A model generated the notes under the pieces. It saw only the letters and a program-made list of their open reading frames with translations. It was not told the origin of the DNA and did no database searches. A stretch of 64,000 nt of DNA. Origin: Hydractinia symbiolongicarpus (Eukaryota > Cnidaria > Hydrozoa > Anthoathecata > Hydractiniidae). Shown here one piece after another: positions 1 to 10,309 of the stretch (its first letter is position 1; each line of letters opens with the position of its first letter). The translations under genes were made by a program, and so were the position numbers. The DNA lies in NCBI RefSeq assembly GCF_029227915.1, contig NC_079878.1:19796501-19860500 (forward strand), written 5' to 3'.

Positions 1-95
1 ATGCTCTGTTAAACTAATTTCAAGAGTTAACAAAAGCGAAAATGAAAGAAGGCAAAAAATGATTTTACGTGCAAGTGTCAATAGCAGTTTGGTAA
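1..95. repeat. 95-bp direct repeat, copy 1
   Basis: Bases 1-95 are identical to 6604-6698, in the same orientation, about 6.6 kb apart. The match stops at base 96. Its left limit cannot be seen because the window starts here. Copy 1 runs straight into a transposase fragment, while copy 2 runs into A+T-rich sequence ahead of the exons near 7.0-8.3 kb. Perfect identity implies a recent duplication, gene conversion or an assembly duplication. Confidence 0.9.
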
Positions 96-127
96 TGAAT
101 GTTCCCATCAGCAAAACGCAAGGGAAC

Positions 128-702
128 AACAGGAAAGGTTAAAGCATCACCTCTGTTTCTCGCTAAAGAGAAATTTACGTTTCAGCGAGCGATATCAGCT
201 GCCATCTTGGAACATGACATCCCAACATCACTGGTTATAGATCTAGATTAAACACCGCTGAGCTATGTTCCTCCAGGAAATTACACCTTTAGTTTTAAAA
301 GTGAAAAGAATGTTCCCATCAAAGGAGTCGATGATAAAATGAAGATAACAGTAACTTATGTCAACAACGCAGCTTTTCTAAATTACTAAAATATCGAAAC
401 ATTCTTCGTGATTTTTAACATTAAATCATGAGATCGTTGACGTCTGGAAAGGCATTTTCCGCCAATTTAGAGATGCAAAATTTGAAAATTTCCACTATAT
501 TAAGCGAAATTCATATATGTTATTTTTCTATATTGTGGTTACGGCACTGTAGTGTAAATAAAGCTGCTAAAGCTTTTATTCAAAGTTTGTACGATGAATG
601 GTTTTCAGATCAAGTGACAATTCTGTTAAAACAAGGCATTGATCCTGCGGATGTAAAGATTTCCTCAAAGTTGTCAGTTAAAAATCCGTTTAGAAGGATG
701 TA
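128..702 (+). pseudogene. pogo/Tigger-like DDE transposase fragment
   Basis: Reading across frames gives a family-typical series. A KEKFTFQRAISAAIL stretch and a DIP..LVIDLD-TPLSYV block (first catalytic Asp region) come first, with a TAA where a Gln is usual. Then comes KGVDDKM, then after a gap IVDVWKGIFRQF (second Asp region, DVFKG in relatives). The C-terminal part at about 545-700 reads AAKAFIQSLYDEWFSDQV followed by a KLS...NPF block. Known family: DDE_1 transposases of the pogo/Tigger group common in cnidarians. The middle of the catalytic core is deleted and at least two stops and one frameshift are present, so it is dead. No terminal inverted repeats were found. Confidence 0.75.
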
Positions 703-1029
703 AATTCTGTCAGAAGTAAAAGGAATTGTTCCTTAAATGCTTGTTACTGTTTTTTCTTGAAAATCCCTCCAAAAAGCATAAAAGCTTGCTCATGCTTGTG
801 ATTAAATTGAGTTTTATTGCTTCGATAAGTTCGAATTCTGAAGGAGGGAAAGGCAAATATTAGGTCAAAATAAATTCCAAGTCAGTGAGGTTTTGAGTCC
901 TTGGCATGAAATTTCAATAAATTTTTTTGTAAAAGGACCAGTTGGTTGCCTATAAAATTTTATCAGCAGAGTATAACCTAGATGAGTTTTCGAGATATAT
1001 ATGTAAATTTTTAAAATATTAGAAAATTT

Positions 1030-1165
1030 GCTTTTGGACAAATTTATTCGTCGGACAAAACTTTACTTGGGACAAAATTTTTCGTCGGACATAATTTTCG
1101 TCACTAAGAAAAAATTTCTTCACTTTGTCCGACAAAGTTTTGTCCCATAAGGTATTTGTATTTAG
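1030..1165. repeat. inverted GTCCGACAAA-type repeat, MITE-like
   Basis: The motif TCGGACAAAA/GGGACAAAAT at 1050-1100 recurs inverted as TTTGTCCGACAAAGTTTTG at 1117-1135. This gives an imperfect foldback of about 100 bp. It is probably the remnant of a short foldback element next to the RT fragment on its right. Confidence 0.4.
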
Positions 1166-1245
1166 CTCACGGTAGTCGCAACACAGCCTAAGCATCCCAT
1201 CCTCTTGACCATTCACGGCTGGTTTTGAGTATGAGAACTACGACC
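1147..1245 (-). pseudogene. Ty3/gypsy reverse transcriptase scrap
   Basis: On the minus strand a short block reads DGMLRLCCDYRELNTNT, matching the K.DG..R.C.DYR.LN..T strand of Ty3/gypsy reverse transcriptases. An in-frame stop lies just upstream and the rest of the domain is missing. It is in the opposite orientation to the gypsy element at 1348-4781, so it comes from a different insertion. Confidence 0.6.
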
Positions 1246-1347
1246 GATTTTCATTGAACCGTCCGAAAGCAAATTTTAGCCCGAATCAAAAAAACATCCG
1301 TGGGCAAAAATCTCGGCGTGCAAGTTTAAAATTTTAAACTTGCACGC

Positions 1348-1514
1348 TGTAATATATTTTACTAGGTATATATCGGATGCCGTGAGTTTCGGCTCGCTCT
1401 CTAAACACGATCCAAGATGGTGTCACAGCATCTGATATCAGACTTTATGTTTATATGTGATTAGCTCCTTTTATCAGAAGAATACTTTTTATCTGATGAT
1501 AGATAACTACTACA
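1348..1514 (+). repeat. 5' LTR of Ty3/gypsy element
   Basis: Begins TGTAATATATTTTACTAGG and ends ACTACTACA, immediately before a primer-binding-site-like sequence. About 167 bp, short for an LTR. Its first 35 bases recur exactly at 4747-4781 after a polypurine tract, which defines the start of U3. The 3' boundary is inferred from the PBS because the other LTR is truncated. Confidence 0.75.
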
Positions 1515-1516
1515 AA

Positions 1517-1533
1517 TTGGCGACGAGGATTCC
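1517..1533 (+). promoter_or_regulatory. primer-binding site for minus-strand priming
   Basis: TTGGCGACGAGGATTCC directly follows the 5' LTR. The TGGCGACGAGGA form is the usual post-LTR sequence in Mag-type Ty3/gypsy elements, where a tRNA 3' end primes reverse transcription. I did not assign the tRNA. Confidence 0.6.
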
Positions 1534-1727
1534 AAGAACTCATGGAGAGGTATATTTCATAATTACAAAGCAATCTCGCGTGAAACAAGACGTGTGAATT
1601 TTCGAATCAAAACAACAAATTTTGTTGACTCTTACTGTGCGAAAGGAAACTTTGCTAGGCTGTCCTTTGTAATTTCAAGCGATAGTTATACTTGTGCGCG
1701 CGCTCTGAGCATTTCTGTGCAGCTAGC

Positions 1728-4511
1728 ATGTCCGTTTTGCAACTTCCAGCCATACCACCCTTTGACCCAAATGGAGAACCGACTTCAGTTGGTCAACGAT
1801 GGACGAAATGGCAGACCAGTCTTAAATACTACATACTAGCAAGTGGAGTTAGGGATGATGAAAGAAAGAGGGCAATTTTACTCCACATGATTGGACCTAA
1901 TTGCCAGGAAATATTTGAAACTTTCTCTGATCCTGGAACAACATTTGAAGAAGCCCTCCATAAATTTGATGAACATTTTTCAGTCAAAAAGAACATACCT
2001 TTCGAAAGGCATAAATTTCACCAAGCCTCACAACAAGTAGGGGAAAGTACGGATCAATTCATTACCCGTCTACGACAACTTTCCTTATATTGTGAATATG
2101 GATCAGAAACTGACAATGAAATCCGAGACATGGTCATAGCAAAAACATCGAATATTAAATTCCGCAAACGTTTACTTATGGAAACTGATTTGAATCTCCA
2201 GAAAACACAGGACCTTGGACGACTTTTTGAATCTGCAGAACACCAAAACAAAGAAATAGCTAATGGTAAACAAACAACAATAACTTCGAGAAAAAGAGGG
2301 ATTGTAATATATTTTACTAGGTATATATCGGATGCCGTGAAACATGACACTGAAGAAGAAAGCTCTGAACAAATCAACAAACTACATGGGCGTAGACCAC
2401 CTCATCGTAGCCATAGGAAACACAATGCACCACCACATCGGAACAACCCAACCAAATCATTCAACAAACCAGAATGTGGTCGCTGTGGTATGAAGAACCA
2501 CAAAAGTCATGAATGTCGGAGATCAAGAGATAAAACATGTAACAAATGTGGTATTAAAGGACATTTTGCAAAAATGTGCCGCACCAAAAATAAACAGCAA
2601 GTTCATCAAACCAACCATGAAAACTCTGATGACGAAGATGAGGATATCTACCTATACAAGATGAACACTACGAAGTCAAATAACTTCCCCGTTCTAGTAA
2701 ACAATAGCGAAATGACTGCTATCATTGATTCTGGAAGCACAACAAATATCATCGATTTTCGAACCTATAAACGCTTATTCAGCAACATCCAGCTTCAGAA
2801 ATCCAATGCCCGAATCTACCCATACAATGCTACTAAGAAGCTCCCAATCACTGGTACCTTCAAAGCTACAGTTGCAGCAAATCACCATAAAATACTAGCA
2901 AAATTCTACGTAATACCTGGTCAAGGAGGCAATTTACTTGGTCACAAAACAGCTGAGCAGCTAGATCTATTACGAATTGGACCAGCTACAACACCCATCA
3001 ACCATAGAACATTCCAGTTAGGTAGCAGAAGTCTGTCAAAAGGCATACCAGTATCAACAGAACAAGTCCTCAACAAAAACAACAAGGTATTCAAAGGAAT
3101 GGGAAAACTTAACAACTTCAAACAGAAACTCCATATTGATCCAGATGTCACCCCCATCCAGCAACCAACTAGGAGACTGCCGTTTCACACCAGAAAGAAA
3201 GTTGAAGCAGAGCTCGATAGACTGCTGAAATTAGATATCATTGAGCCAGTTAATGGACCAACTTCGTGGGTTTCACCAATTGTCGCAGTACCTAAGAAAA
3301 ATGGCAAAATTAGATTGTGTGTGGACATGCGCAGAGCAAACACTGCCATTATCAGAGAGAAGCATCCTATTCCAAAACTGGAAGAAATCCTACCATTATT
3401 AAATGGAGCCACTGTCTTCTCAAAAATTGACCTGCGAGAAGGCTACCATCAAATTGAGTTAGCCGAAGAAAGCAGAAACATTACTGCCTTCATTACCCAT
3501 AAAGGAATTTTCAGATACAAGCGTCTCATATATGGTATTTCAAGTGCCTTTGAACATTTTCAGAAAAATATTGAAATGGTAATTGCTGATTGTGAAGGGG
3601 CAAAGAACATCTCTGATGATATTTTTATCTGGGGAAAAACACAAGCTGAGCATGACCGCAATCTCGATAAGGTTCTTCGTAATCTTTCTGAGAATGGCCT
3701 GCGTGTCAACCCAGAAAAATGTGAGTTTAGCAAGAATAAAATTTTATTTAGTGGATATACTCTCACAACAGATGGCATATCTCCAGACCCTTCCAAAGTC
3801 ACTGCAGTCAACAAATTCAAAACACCAACAACATCGACAGAAGTCAGATCCTTTCTTGGTCTAGTAAATTATTGCAGTCAGTTCATCAAAGACTACAGTA
3901 CATTATCAGCTCCACTGAGGAAACTCACCAAGAAAAATACACCATTCATATGGACAGATGATCTTCCTGACGTTAGTCAACTTGTGAAAAGCAACAGTGA
4001 ATTGGATATAGAAGTAAACAAGAATGATGAAAAGCACAAACAGAAATCCAAGGAAAACACCGACCAGAACCGCAAGGCAAAAACTGTCACTTTTGAAGTC
4101 GGACAAAAGGTATTGTTGAAAAATCTTACCGACAACAAAAACAAACTTTCACCGCCCTGGTTAAAGGAAGTCTTCACCATCATTAAAGTATACAAACGAA
4201 GCATCATGGTTCGAAACAAGGAAGGAAAAACGTTTCTACGAGCAAACGGACACGCGAAACTGTATAGATCTGCGAAGGGTAAGCAATCGAGTGTTTCTAA
4301 CGCGCGAAACAGGGCAGACCCTTGTACCTGCTCAAGCAATGCGAATTTTGATGAGAACCAACAATCTAAACCGAATGATGGCCATAACAAAGAAGAAGAT
4401 CTATACGAAAAGAAAAACCACAAGAACGGTGCAAAAACCTACCCGAAACGACAAAGAAAAACTACAGAGCGTTACGTCATCATCAATCCGAAGCGCAAGA
4501 AGAAGACTTAG
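1728..4511 (+). CDS. Ty3/gypsy (Mag-like) Gag-Pol, internally deleted
   Basis: A single 927-codon frame. I choose ATG 1728 because the Gag-like start MSVLQLPAIPPFDPNGEP follows; an upstream ATG at 1692 is also open. In order: Gag; two CCHC zinc knuckles (C-x2-C-x4-H-x4-C, about 2475-2580); a retropepsin DSGST site (about 2727); and a reverse transcriptase (about 3180-3760) with RLCVDMR, FSKIDLREGYHQI, an SAFEHFQ block and the catalytic ISDD (about 3610). After PFIWTDD (about 3960) the frame jumps to the basic C-terminus of an integrase (EVGQKVLLKN). RNase H and the zinc finger and DDE core of integrase are therefore absent, yet the frame stays open. It could supply Gag, protease and RT but not integration. 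Confidence 0.85.
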   Translation: MSVLQLPAIPPFDPNGEPTSVGQRWTKWQTSLKYYILASGVRDDERKRAILLHMIGPNCQEIFETFSDPGTTFEEALHKFDEHFSVKKNIPFERHKFHQASQQVGESTDQFITRLRQLSLYCEYGSETDNEIRDMVIAKTSNIKFRKRLLMETDLNLQKTQDLGRLFESAEHQNKEIANGKQTTITSRKRGIVIYFTRYISDAVKHDTEEESSEQINKLHGRRPPHRSHRKHNAPPHRNNPTKSFNKPECGRCGMKNHKSHECRRSRDKTCNKCGIKGHFAKMCRTKNKQQVHQTNHENSDDEDEDIYLYKMNTTKSNNFPVLVNNSEMTAIIDSGSTTNIIDFRTYKRLFSNIQLQKSNARIYPYNATKKLPITGTFKATVAANHHKILAKFYVIPGQGGNLLGHKTAEQLDLLRIGPATTPINHRTFQLGSRSLSKGIPVSTEQVLNKNNKVFKGMGKLNNFKQKLHIDPDVTPIQQPTRRLPFHTRKKVEAELDRLLKLDIIEPVNGPTSWVSPIVAVPKKNGKIRLCVDMRRANTAIIREKHPIPKLEEILPLLNGATVFSKIDLREGYHQIELAEESRNITAFITHKGIFRYKRLIYGISSAFEHFQKNIEMVIADCEGAKNISDDIFIWGKTQAEHDRNLDKVLRNLSENGLRVNPEKCEFSKNKILFSGYTLTTDGISPDPSKVTAVNKFKTPTTSTEVRSFLGLVNYCSQFIKDYSTLSAPLRKLTKKNTPFIWTDDLPDVSQLVKSNSELDIEVNKNDEKHKQKSKENTDQNRKAKTVTFEVGQKVLLKNLTDNKNKLSPPWLKEVFTIIKVYKRSIMVRNKEGKTFLRANGHAKLYRSAKGKQSSVSNARNRADPCTCSSNANFDENQQSKPNDGHNKEEDLYEKKNHKNGAKTYPKRQRKTTERYVIINPKRKKKT
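2273..2337 (+). repeat. copy of PPT plus U3 start inside gag
   Basis: These 65 bases are identical to 4717-4781, the polypurine tract plus the first 35 bases of the 3' LTR. From 2303 the match to the 5' LTR extends to 38 bases (1348-1385). The segment lies in the Gag reading frame between the coiled region and the zinc knuckles and does not break it. Confidence 0.9.
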
Positions 4512-4716
4512 AGAAAAAATAAGAACGATAACAAGATAATGATAACAAGAACGATAATGATAAACGATGTATATATATAGCAGACGAACGATACGATGTA
4601 TATAGTAAAAGACCGATGTGTATAGCTGAAGAACAAAAACGTTTTATGTACGTGCAGAGGAACTGAGTTGAAAAGCAAATATGTGAACATGTTATAAAAC
4701 AAACAATCAAGAAATC

Positions 4717-4781
4717 AACAACAATAACTTCGAGAAAAAGAGGGATTGTAATATATTTTACTAGGTATATATCGGATGCCG
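4717..4781 (+). repeat. polypurine tract and truncated 3' LTR
   Basis: A purine run (GAGAAAAAGAGGGA, about 4732-4745) precedes TGTAATATATTTTACTAGG at 4747. Only 35 bases of LTR remain (4747-4781) before unrelated sequence. Polypurine tract followed by TG is the normal plus-strand priming arrangement. Truncation of the 3' LTR leaves the element unable to complete a normal cycle. Confidence 0.8.
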
Positions 4782-6603
4782 AGCATTTTTCACGCTAATA
4801 AAAATAGACCAATTAAAATGCATCTCAAGAGTTTTCGAAGAAACATCAATACGAAGCTTCGAGATTCACTATTTGTTTCTCTGTCTTTAACAAAATTAAG
4901 TTTTTTCTTCTAAGTAAAACCTATATCTCACAGCAGCCGTGTTTGGTTACATTTACTTTCACGCTTCCAATCCAATGGTTGGAATTGAAATAAAGAGTAT
5001 CTCTCGATCAGCGGAAAACATCCGCTCACCCGTTCACATTTCGTTGAATTAAGATCAGCCCTCAAAGTAAATGATCCGCCGCTTATTAAACAAGTATTAA
5101 GTCTAACTGTTAGTACATTCCATTGTTTCAGATAGGTGTGATATTTTTTGGAATACAATGGAGAAACTTCTCTTTAGGTCTTTTTTTACTTTAACTTCCA
5201 GAGTTGTTTTTCATATAGCGTTTGAAGAAGATTGACAAAAACAAATACCTTTGTAGAAGTTAGATGGCATAAGATTTCTTCGAGAATTTAAAAAATGTTG
5301 CTGCTAGCGTTATATTTGACGAAAGCGTTATAACCGTTGAAACCGACAGTTGGATACTGGATCCCGAGAAATGGTACTTCAACTAAACATCGAATATCTT
5401 TATTTTGTTATATCCGACCCAGCGATACGTAGCCATCTAATGGAATATTGGTGCTACTTCCTAGTGTGATAATGGATTAAGCATTGACTTCCAATTACAT
5501 CAACTACTTGCATTTTCCCTGTAATGCTTGTTAGATTGTTATTGTAGCTGCTGCCCTGACAATAACAACAGAATCTTCAAAGTATTTGATTTCACTATGT
5601 TATTCACCAAAAAGTTGTTTTACGAAACGAACTGATAAATTATTACAGAACGCATCAGCACAGCATGTAATACAAAGTCGGGCGGTATTGCAAAATAAGT
5701 TACAAAACGCGGTACAACAAAGTGCGCTCCTGAAATGTTCCTTATTTTTGATCATTTACGACCCCATTCTTGGTATGACGCTTCCCCTTTCTTTAATCCC
5801 AACCCTTCTAAGAAAACAAACAAACAATGCTATTAAAGGAAAATACTTTGATCAAAAGAATAAGGTGTTACCCTAACGAAACTCTCGCGGTTATTATTCT
5901 TACACATCTAGTCATTTTAACCTTAACTATGTCGAAGTGGCACGTCCCCAGAAAGATTGCTTAAAAAGTGTTTTAAAGAAGAAAATGCAAATAAACACCC
6001 TATTTTTTGTATCCTAACCAGCCTGCGTGTCTGTTTTTACTTTTTACTTGGTAGCTTGGTTCCCCTTGTCTCTTCGCCCCTGAGCCGTTATTAATGAGTG
6101 GCTCCTTCACCGCTAATAAAAAGGTGCCCTGAGGGAGTTGTTGCCCTGGGTGGTAAGTTAGACGAGTGTTTCCATGTTCAAGTTGCACGCACATATTTTC
6201 AGTTACCATGGCATCTGTGAATGCAACTTAAACATGAACAGTAGTACATCATATTAGCACCTTCGCTGTAACCTCGTTCCCAAGAACTTTAACTCTTCTT
6301 TATTTTATATACTCAGTTAACAAACATATGTTAACGAAGTGGGTTTGTAAAAAAAACAAACACATAAACCATTTTTTTCATTTTTCACAGTAACTCGCAT
6401 TTTTGCCAGAAGGGAACAAAAGAATCGTTTTAGGTATGAGCGAGGTCACTTTATTAGTTTCCTGTTTTTAAATTTTAGTTCATTTGAAAAAAACGTTCTC
6501 TGTGCGGTATGAATGCTTTTAAAATTTTAAATCATTTATTTAGCCAAGGGATATGAGAGATAAATAATTAGGCAAGTGTAGATATATGTTATACATTCAA
6601 AAA
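4782..6603. other. non-coding stretch, nothing recognised
   Basis: A+T-rich sequence. Small open frames (for example 5586-5876 and, on the minus strand, 4928-5158 and 6000-6209) have no recognised motif, start context or splice support. Nothing repeats internally apart from short A and T runs. Confidence 0.5.
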
Positions 6604-6698
6604 ATGCTCTGTTAAACTAATTTCAAGAGTTAACAAAAGCGAAAATGAAAGAAGGCAAAAAATGATTTTACGTGCAAGTGTCAATAGCAGTTTGGTAA
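6604..6698. repeat. 95-bp direct repeat, copy 2
   Basis: Exact copy of 1-95, with divergence beginning at 6699. It lies just upstream of the first exon inferred for the gene at 7914. Confidence 0.9.
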
Positions 6699-7020
6699 AG
6701 TTTTTATAGTTCGTGATATTTTGAAGACAGACTTTTTTTGTTTTTATTAACTTGACACTTGACACTTTTATTTTGCAACGTTCACTTAGTTGCATATTTC
6801 TTTATATATTAGAAAGCGATTTGGAGAAAGTGCAGTATTTATCTGTTCAATCGTATTTGGATTTAAAAACAAGTTTAAAGCTATTTTGCGATGCTTGTAA
6901 TTTGAGTGTTTTTATAACAGCGATTGTATTATGTGTTTTGTTTTTTGCAGTAGTGGTGAACTTGAATAAAATTGTATAATACGTGCTGGATTTTTTTTCA
7001 CTCTGGATCACTTCATTTAC

Positions 7021-7073
7021 CAGTTACAGCCTGGTGCAATTGAGTTGAACAGGTTTATGCTAAGCAGATACAG
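7021..7073 (+). other. possible 5' untranslated exon end
   Basis: A strong donor, CAG|GTAAGT, at 7073/7074 ends a stretch without a conserved reading frame. The next strong acceptor (TTTTAACCAG at 7889) opens the exon holding the ATG at 7914. I infer a non-coding first exon. Its start is not visible and no TATA box was found. Confidence 0.4.
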
Positions 7074-7913
7074 GTAAGTACAATATTCCACATCGATGTA
7101 GCGATTGGTATTGCAGGAAATTGTCGAAAGGAATAACATTAATATTTTTTAAATAAAGAAACAAAAAAACATTATAGATTTCTATATGTAATATTTACTA
7201 ATGTTTTAATAACATGTTAAGGTAAACCAACACAATCAACGACATCATGTTTTATTTATAAAAAAAAACACATCCATAAGGAGGTATTTATCACTCGCAT
7301 TGTTTTTAAAAACCAAACTAAATATTGGGATTGTCAAAAAAGAAAGAGAGAGAAAGAATAATTGACTTCATGTGATATAGTTATTAAAAGATTAATACTT
7401 ATGCGTTGCAGCTTTTTTTAGGTAGCGGTCTGTTTTTTATATACCGGGCTCGGGCACAAAAAAGAAAATTGTTGTTGAAAAGGGTGCAGTGGTTCTTTCA
7501 CATTAAAAAGTAATGAAAAATGTGCAGTGTTGTAAAAAAGTGAATATTGAAATAAAGAATATACAGCCTTTTGAAAGATAATACGATTAACATGAAAGAA
7601 CATGAAATACTTTTGTCACGTCGATACTCAAAAAACTCAAGTGTAGGATTTCTATTTAGTAATAATTCACAAAAAGTGGTCAAAAAGAGGGCTTTTCATG
7701 CCCAACTTGAAATAAGATGAAACAAAACATTTGTAAAAAAAAAAACACATCATCATAGAAAAAACCTATTTCATGCCACTAGTTACAGCAACAAATTAAA
7801 GAACTAACTAAAACATTTAGTAAAAACAACCCAAAAAATTTGTGTGGTCGTTTTTGTTTCTCTTTAAGGTAATAATTTGTTTTAACCAGGTTCACCACCT
7901 ACGCCAACGGAAT

Positions 7914-8036
7914 ATGGGCAATAAATGCGGAAAACAAGACAAGTATGCCGTCGACAACTCAGTTGAGACAATAAAAGATTATTGCAGAGAACTACCATTC
8001 TTGAAATTCTTTGGTCAAACCAATATGGAAGGTGAG
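7914..8036 (+). CDS. N-terminal exon of an acylated host protein
   Basis: The exon runs 7890-8036 between acceptor TTTTAACCAG and donor GAG|GTAAGT, with ATG at 7914. It encodes 41 residues starting MGNKCGK. Gly2, with Cys5 close by, is the pattern for N-myristoylation plus palmitoylation, which would place the protein on the inner face of a membrane. The exon ends in phase 0. Two continuations are possible. One is a short terminal exon at 8331 (five codons, then TAA). The other is splicing across the DIRS element to exons at 12.4-14.7 kb, which carry a host-like coding signal but whose 5' phase I could not reconcile. No family recognised. Confidence 0.55.
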
Positions 8037-8330
8037 GTAAGTTGTTAGCCTTCGAAGTGTTGCATTTGATTAGTTACAAGAATGAAATAACAGAACAGTT
8101 GAAACGGGGTAGTATGGTTTGTGTATATATACTTGAGGTGGTAGCTTGCACTTTGTCGCGAGCAAAAATTAGATGCATCGATAACATTGTGTTCATTTAA
8201 ACTTCTAAAGATGTAAAGAGAAATCTTTGGATCGCAGAAAATTAATGTTTGACGTTGACGTGATTTTTTGACATGTTAATTTCTAATTCGCTTTGCTTAA
8301 ACGAAATTAACCTTATTTATTTTCCCATAG

Positions 8331-8348
8331 CCAGACCTGACAGAATAA
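8331..8348 (+). CDS. candidate terminal mini-exon (PDLTE-stop)
   Basis: A good acceptor (TTATTTTCCCATAG, ending 8330) is followed in phase 0 by five codons and TAA. Joined to 7914-8036 it would give a 46-residue acylated microprotein. It may instead be a cryptic acceptor in the intron. Transcript data would decide. Confidence 0.3.
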   Translation, partial: PDLTE

Positions 8349-8466
8349 AAACAAGTTGTTTGAGAAGAGGAGTCATCTTACCTTGTACTCAAAAGTAGGG
8401 GTTGTTGGTCGTATTACTTATCGTATTAAAACCTTCTATCTTAGAAACTAAGAATTTCATATCATA

Positions 8467-9290
8467 TTAAAAACCTAATGCTTTTGAGACTGAAAGTAAG
8501 GAGTTGAGATCATCTTGCACGTATCCATCTTTGGCTGATTCCGATTTCAAACGCCCATGTCGTTTGAATAGCTTGTCTGCTACTCCGCCATTTGCAGCCG
8601 CTGTTGCACAACCGGATCTAAGGCTATGTAGGCCAGCTTTTTCCTTTTCTCAGAGTTTTATTCAGGTTAGATTTTTGTCACAGTAACTGCTCTAAAAATA
8701 AACTCCTCTGAACTCTCGTCCGTTAATTTTGTAAGTTCTAAGTACACTTTTAGATTTTTGACTGGACATAATTCGTTTCCCGTTTTGCTAATAAAAATCC
8801 AATTTCCTTCTCTGTACACGTCAGTTTTGGACTTTTCTATGAACAGTTTCATGTAAGATTCACAAATTGATATATCACAACGTCTAAGACCGGCTATCTC
8901 GGAAAACCTCAGACACCCTGCAGAGCCAATTAAGCATATTGCTAATGTCGTCATATTGTAAATGTTTTTTCTCTGCGAAAGTTTTGTGTGCAATAACTTT
9001 AAATGTTCAATTGTAATAGGTTGTTTTCTATTTTTCATGGTCGAAATGATTCGTTTAGAAGCCTCAAGCATTTCAGTAACAATAGGATTTTCACATGGGT
9101 TTTCGTACCCTCCGAGAAGATGAAAAAACTTTATAGCATAATAAGCACCTTCAAATTTTTGACAAAGACCAACCGGACTGAACTCCGCTTAATATAAACA
9201 ACGCAATAGTGGTTGATTTGGCTGGCGTAACTGACACTTTAAAAGACTTAAACCAGCGTTCCCAAAGGTAGAACGACGATTGATATTTCT
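8467..9290 (-). pseudogene. DIRS-type tyrosine recombinase
   Basis: On the minus strand, frames joined across two breaks (near 9160 and 8670) give a full DIRS tyrosine recombinase. It has an N-terminal SAM-like part (WERWFKSF, YYAIKFFHLLGG) and the first catalytic Arg in GCLRFSEIAGLRRCD. A KSKTDVYREG strand follows, then the H-x-x-R box HSLRSGCATAAANGG, and the tail KRHGRLKSESAKDGYVQDD with the likely nucleophilic Tyr. All four key residues are present; only the frameshifts and stops inactivate it. This enzyme would integrate a circular DIRS cDNA without target-site duplication. It is the 3'-most gene of the element, as usual in DIRS. Confidence 0.85.
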
Positions 9291-9494
9291 TCAGGGTATT
9301 CTCCTCTCTACAAGTGCTCTTAATCAAATTCCCAGTGGACCAGTACTCATACTCTGTGGTCCCAGCGGACTCATTTTGCCCTGTGGCATTTTTAGCCGAA
9401 ATCCAAATTGACGGCTAGTATTGGCGAAACGAATTTTTCGCTGTAAAGAAATACTTTTTATTTTTTCCCTGTATTACACATACTTTTGGTTCAC

Positions 9495-10245
9495 CTAAAA
9501 CCAAAAATAAGCTGAAGGCCAATAAGGTAACACAATTACACTTTCACATTTCGAAGTTTTCATGCTTTTTAACACTTTTCCTACAAGACTTGTTGGAGGT
9601 ACTATGTAGTTGTTTTCGCTTTTCCAAACATAATTTAGCGCATTTACTCCTTCTGTATTGGAACAATAAAATTTTGAATAAAACCGACATATCTTTTTGT
9701 TGCCGTTGTCAGAAAATCTGTCAACAGTAAAAGGACCCCACAGTTGGTTCAAATTGCTCTTCTTTTACTTGCCAGTCATCGTGATCTATCATACGACTAA
9801 GAGTGTCAGCAAATCTTAAATGTTCCCTTGGAACCCAGTTTACCGATATGTCAATTCTATTTCTCCTACATATATAAAATATATTTTCAGCAATAATTTG
9901 AAAATCATTTTTTCGGCTTCCCGCGTTTACAATTTTTGACCCTACAAAATTATCCGTTTTCCATAGAATTTTCTGTTTATTCAAAATGCTTTTTAAAGAC
10001 TCCAGTGAGTATTCTATAGTTTTTAATTCCCTCCAAATGGAGCTTTTTTCTTGTTCTTCTTGCATTAACTGTCTAAATGCAATTCCCTGTTGACTTTCAT
10101 GCATGGCATGAGCTGCCATCCCAGTTGAGCTAGCATCGGAATTTACAACAATCGTTTTTGTAGAATTATCGTACAGTTTGCTTATGTTATATTTTGACAG
10201 ATTATTTTTCCAAAAGAATAGTTCTTTAATCGCATGGGGGGGGGG
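9495..10245 (-). pseudogene. DIRS RNase H domain
   Basis: Minus-strand reading gives VVNSDASSTGMAAHAM (first acidic site), SLESLKSILN, LWKTDNFVGSKIV, VNWVPREHLRFADTLSRM, and then the DIRS-specific tail WGPFTVDRFSD..., NNYIVPPTSLVGKVL and LPYWPSAYFW. Frames change near 9740. Together with the flanking RT and tyrosine recombinase this marks a DIRS-1-like element rather than a gypsy element. Confidence 0.85.
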
Positions 10246-10309
10246 GGTACTTAGCTATATTTAGCGTAGCATCCCAGGCGAATGCCTGCTCAATGATAGA
10301 ATATAACCT

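Noticed and set aside
1343-4795. CACGC on both sides of the gypsy element as a target-site duplication
   Set aside because: The 3' LTR is truncated at 4781 and the right CACGC lies 10 bases further on, so it cannot be a clean duplication.
6752-6979. 75-codon frame with a hydrophobic end as a membrane protein gene
   Set aside because: TTG start in A+T-rich DNA, no family match, and the strong donor at 7073 better fits a non-coding exon.
8504-8686. Plus-strand 60-codon frame
   Set aside because: It is the reverse complement of the DIRS recombinase C-terminal region, whose motifs are clear on the minus strand.
10237-10246. Run of ten G as a G-quadruplex or regulatory element
   Set aside because: A single G run cannot form a quadruplex and lies in dead DIRS coding sequence.
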